In this document: positions 61,336 to 64,000 of the stretch, piece by piece
Layout: every line of letters begins with the position of its first letter
Numbering within the stretch: the first letter of the stretch is position 1
From: Inia geoffrensis
Taxonomy: Eukaryota > Chordata > Mammalia > Artiodactyla > Iniidae
NCBI GenBank assembly: GCA_036417435.1
Contig: CM070911.1
Span: 1,240,001-1,304,000, forward strand
DNA length: 64,000 bases
Reading direction: 5' to 3'
The notes under the pieces: model-generated
Databases searched by the model: none
The model's input: only the letters and a program-made list of their open reading frames with translations
What the model was told of the DNA's origin: nothing
Program-made: the position numbers and the translations under genes

Positions 61336-61339
61336 TTGA

Positions 61340-61597
61340 TTAAGCCCACCTCATGTGACCGTAGTGGGCAGGTGGAGAAGACAGCATCTCACGTCCTCTT
61401 GTAGAATGAATCATTGACTGGAGGGCCAATTCTTCAACCTCAAGCCGGTTCAGCTGGTGGTGCAGAGCTGCTTCCAAGCGGAGCAACGTCTCCACCTCCT
61501 TGCACAGCTCCTGAATCCGGCTCAACATCCCCTTCTATACCTGGATCGGGATGCACTCATCGTCTCCCCTCCATGTGAACACTGCAGGGGTTTCCAT
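61340..61597 (-). pseudogene. Candidate pseudogene/decayed exon, coiled-coil-like, unknown family
   Basis: I do not recognise the family. On the minus strand an ATG at 61597-61595 lies in a good Kozak context (AAACCATGG). It opens a frame beginning METPAVFTWRGDDECIPIQV, then meets a TAG at 61537-61535. The same frame continues from a second ATG (61528-61526) for 62 codons, ending at TAA. The second part has leucine and charged residues spaced like a short helix or coiled coil (LCKEVETLLRLEAAL, then LNRLEVEELALQSMI). Unlike the other ORFs of the window, its composition is protein-like and not from a repeat or low-complexity DNA. Downstream, ATGAGGTGGG (about 61342-61351 on the minus strand) could be a weak splice donor before the TAA. 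No poly(A) tail or duplication was seen, so a retrocopy is not proved. Alternatives are a chance frame, or a first exon in which the TAG is a real mutation. Confidence 0.35.
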
Positions 61598-61854
61598 GGT
61601 TTTACTACTACACACGGAGCACAACGAACGTCCCAAGCCACATAACCTTGGGTATTGTGAAGGTGTTTCTACAGGATAAGTTTTTGTCAAAGGAACCGAG
61701 AAATTGCCAGTTCAAAGGACATTCACATTTAACCTTTGGTTGACGTTACCAAATTTATCACCGAAAAGCTTGCACCAACTTGCACTCCCACAAGCAGGAG
61801 CTTGATACCCAAAGACTTTGTGCTCTACAAAGGATGGAGAACAGTATAAGGAGC
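61598..61854. other. Intergenic, no gene seen
   Basis: Short interval upstream of the candidate pseudogene. No TATA box or CpG cluster seen. Confidence 0.5.
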
Positions 61855-62060
61855 TTCCATGGAATGAACGTGTGCTCACGACAGGCAAGGCTCTGTGTTA
61901 AGGATTTGACCTACATCATCTCTAAACCTCACACCAGCCCAACCAGTTGTGCACACCTGGTACCATTTTCAGCTCACCTGGGAGCCAAGCTACCCCACGT
62001 TGCCCGACTAAGGAGGGGCAGAATCCGACACTGGACCCGGAATTACCTGCCTCCAGAGCC
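61855..62060 (-). mobile_element. MIR SINE, diverged
   Basis: 'tttgacctacatcatctcta' (compare 'atctcatttaatcctcaca'), 'taccattttcagctcacctg' and 'cccgactaaggaggggcaga' follow antisense MIR. Confidence 0.6.
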
Positions 62061-62099
62061 CCTGTCCTTTCACAACAAGGTGACACCTTATCCAAGTTA

Positions 62100-62690
62100 A
62101 AACAGGAAAACCAGGCTACAGATCTATGAATTAAAAATTCCTTTTGAGAAAAACAATTTGTTTTAAAGTCCTTGATGTTATTTAGCGTGGGACTGTGCCC
62201 GGCATTCTGTTTATTTTCACTGTTAGCTGCTTATTTGCCTGACAGGTTTGACTCCAAAACAATTGCTCTTCCTCCTCGTTTACACCCCACCTTGGGTTCT
62301 CTGGTGACCTGTCAGTACATGGAGCCTCATGACTGCTCCAACAGTGCTTTTATATAGCGAATGCTGATTTCGCCACGTGAAAAATCGGGCAATTGACTTT
62401 GTTTTATAATTGAACACCGTATTTATAGAAATGATAAGGAAAATCAGACAGCTGTTTGAGTCTGTGATAAAGGGGAAAGGACAACTTGCGGAGGGCTGAA
62501 TGGGCTCAGCTCTTGGCAGCGTGGTTCTCCCATTTCTTAGCATTTCAAATATACAGGATTATTTGCCTGGCAGGGACTGAACTTGCAGCCCTGATTTCGG
62601 AAGGTAATTCATTAGCCTGCATGCTAAGTAATCTGTGTCTCCCTTTCCCTGTGAATTAATTGACAAGCTGACTTCAGAGCCATGAACCCC
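62100..62690. other. Repeat-free block, possible regulatory element
   Basis: About 590 bases without recognisable transposon, AT-rich and dense in homeodomain-type cores ('ggtaattcattagcctgcat', 'gtgaattaattgacaagctg') and an E-box (CAGCTG, about 62449-62454). The pattern resembles a vertebrate developmental enhancer, but no alignment is available, so this is an inference. Confidence 0.3.
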
Positions 62691-63560
62691 CGCTGTATGT
62701 GGAACACAGAAGTCTCTTATGTGACTATTTATGGGTCTTGCTCACTGTGCTGTGCTGGTAACACTGGAAAATTCCCTGAGCTGCGTCCATCTCCACCCGC
62801 GAGCCCAGTGCTGGGGAGGCGACATGTGACAGTGGAAGCCGGCTCCCAGCCCAGATGCCAAGCTGTGGAAAATCCCTCCTAGCAGCAGCAGCTAGGTCAT
62901 CGGTGGGGGGGGCAGGGGCGGGGGCCTCAAGGCAGCAAGGCTGACAGCCCTGCCGTTGCCTGCGGCTCTGTCATGCAAGAAGGCTGCTCGATGAGCTGAA
63001 GCCATTTGCCTCTGACTTATGTTTGATCCTCAGCTATTTGCATACTGTTTTGAGCTCAGGGGGCAGAAGAAAGCACCTGTGGAAATACCTCCTGCGAGCT
63101 CTCTGTCTGTGCGTGCTTATGGTGGAGAAACTAGACGCCCAAGCCCTGAGGGGCACCGCGTTGCACAAGCTTTACTATGAGGTAGACTTTCGCCCACAGA
63201 TAAAGTGGCTCCCCACTGGTCTATGGAAGGAATTACCGAATCTCCCCAGATGCAAGGACACAGCGAAGGCGCTTCTCGAGGGTATCAAAAAGGAAAGCAA
63301 GGATATCCATTCCTTCCAACTGGGAGCACGGCTTCATCCCTGCTTTCTACTTCAGTGGTTCCCAGGCTAGCGAATTGGATTGGGAGAAAAATAGTAACAG
63401 CTAAAATGCAAGCAGCAGAGAACTACTCCACACTGTGCAACAGAGAAGGGAGGTATTCTCTTTTGTCTGTGTGTTCACCCAACCACTTGCCATCTGTCAT
63501 TTACCGACCTCTCTCTCTGATTCTAACTCTCTACCATCTATTTCTCTATGTCTATCATCT
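62691..63560. other. Intergenic; POU-like octamer and G-rich run
   Basis: Contains ATTTGCAT (63036-63043) and a G-rich run at 62903-62926. ORFs at 63023-63370 and 63205-63657 overlap in different frames and lack domains. Confidence 0.4.
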
Positions 63561-63566
63561 CTCTGT

Positions 63567-63567
63567 T

Positions 63568-63620
<53 letters not shown>
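63567..63620. repeat. (CT)n microsatellite
   Basis: About 26 CT units with one TT interruption, translated as a leucine/serine repeat in overlapping frames. Confidence 0.95.
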
Positions 63621-63627
<7 letters not shown>

Positions 63628-63640
63628 ATTTATCTTAATC

Positions 63641-64000
63641 TCTCTGTCTTTCATTGACTGGTGTTAAACATTTATAGGTTGACTGAGTCATTACCCAAGA
63701 TGTTCAAGGTTCGTTGGGGAAAACAATAGAAACTAAGCAAACGCAAAGCAGTGGCACCGGATTTGACGGTCCTCACGATCGTAGTTCTATTTACCTCCTC
63801 TGAGCACTCCCTTCGTCTTGCATTTAGCCTTTTGTTTCATTTTTTCCTTTACATCCGGTTTGGTTTGATCTTAAAAGTAATTGGAATAAGCACCTGGTTC
63901 TGGGGGCTCTTTTCAGAGGCTTGCACAAGTTCTGTCTGAGCCAGGAATACCCAAAAATGGATACCGCAGATCCACTTAACAATAGAGGAAATTTTCATTG
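63641..64000. other. Intergenic, no gene seen
   Basis: No repeat or coding signal recognised to the window end. Confidence 0.5.

Noticed and set aside
63205..63657. 150-codon ORF ending in Leu/Ser repeats
   Set aside because: The repeat is the translated (CT)n microsatellite; the rest overlaps another frame and matches no family known to me.

Overview
The window looks like nuclear genomic DNA of a cetacean (dolphin or whale lineage). Three tRNA-derived SINEs with a 'cttccctggtggcgcagtgg' head and a CpG-rich body ending near 'gcggtacgcgggcc' (about 9744-9952, 28577-28781, 48887-49105) match the CHR-2-type SINEs that dominate cetacean genomes, together with one short and two long relatives. 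L1 3' ends have the form typical of cetartiodactyls, and the older layer (MIR, L2, Charlie, Tigger, MLT1 LTRs, L1M/HAL1) is that of any placental mammal. I cannot determine the species.

No protein-coding gene, rRNA or functional tRNA can be supported. The open frames are short, overlap on both strands, and mostly lie in repeats or in low-complexity or GC-rich DNA. The only non-repeat stretch with a protein-like reading is at about 61340-61597 on the minus strand. It is a coiled-coil-like frame behind a good Kozak start, interrupted by one in-frame TAG, and is reported as a candidate pseudogene or decayed exon of unknown family.

Layout: 1-10 kb holds an L1 3' end (1156-2283), a MIR split by a second L1 with target-site duplications (5015-5700), an old MaLR LTR (about 7480-7703) and a CHR SINE with perfect duplications (9744-9952). 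10-20 kb holds MIR, L2, a short CHR SINE, a hAT remnant, a strong short hairpin (15185-15224) and a minus-strand L1 end (18409-19315). 20-32 kb holds a long CHR SINE, several MIRs, two minus-strand MLT1 LTRs, a second CHR-2-type SINE, and a repeat-poor block at 30.3-31.0 kb. 32-42 kb holds L2 pieces, a Charlie-type hAT element, a HAL1/L1M fragment and a small Tigger element with recognisable ends. 44.7-50 kb is one ancient, heavily mutated L1 carrying a younger SINE. 52-60 kb holds another minus-strand L1 end, a 36-bp-period tandem repeat with a hairpin, a long CHR SINE, MIR/L2 pieces and an L1 3' end. 61-64 kb holds the candidate pseudogene, a MIR, and a repeat-poor AT-rich block with homeodomain- and POU-type motifs.

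The window therefore reads as an intergenic or deep-intronic interval built by successive transposon waves. I found no operon-like or otherwise novel gene system. Its main value is as a stratified record of retrotransposition (nested insertions with intact duplications), plus a few candidate regulatory or structural sites. Family names come from remembered consensus sequences, not from a database search.
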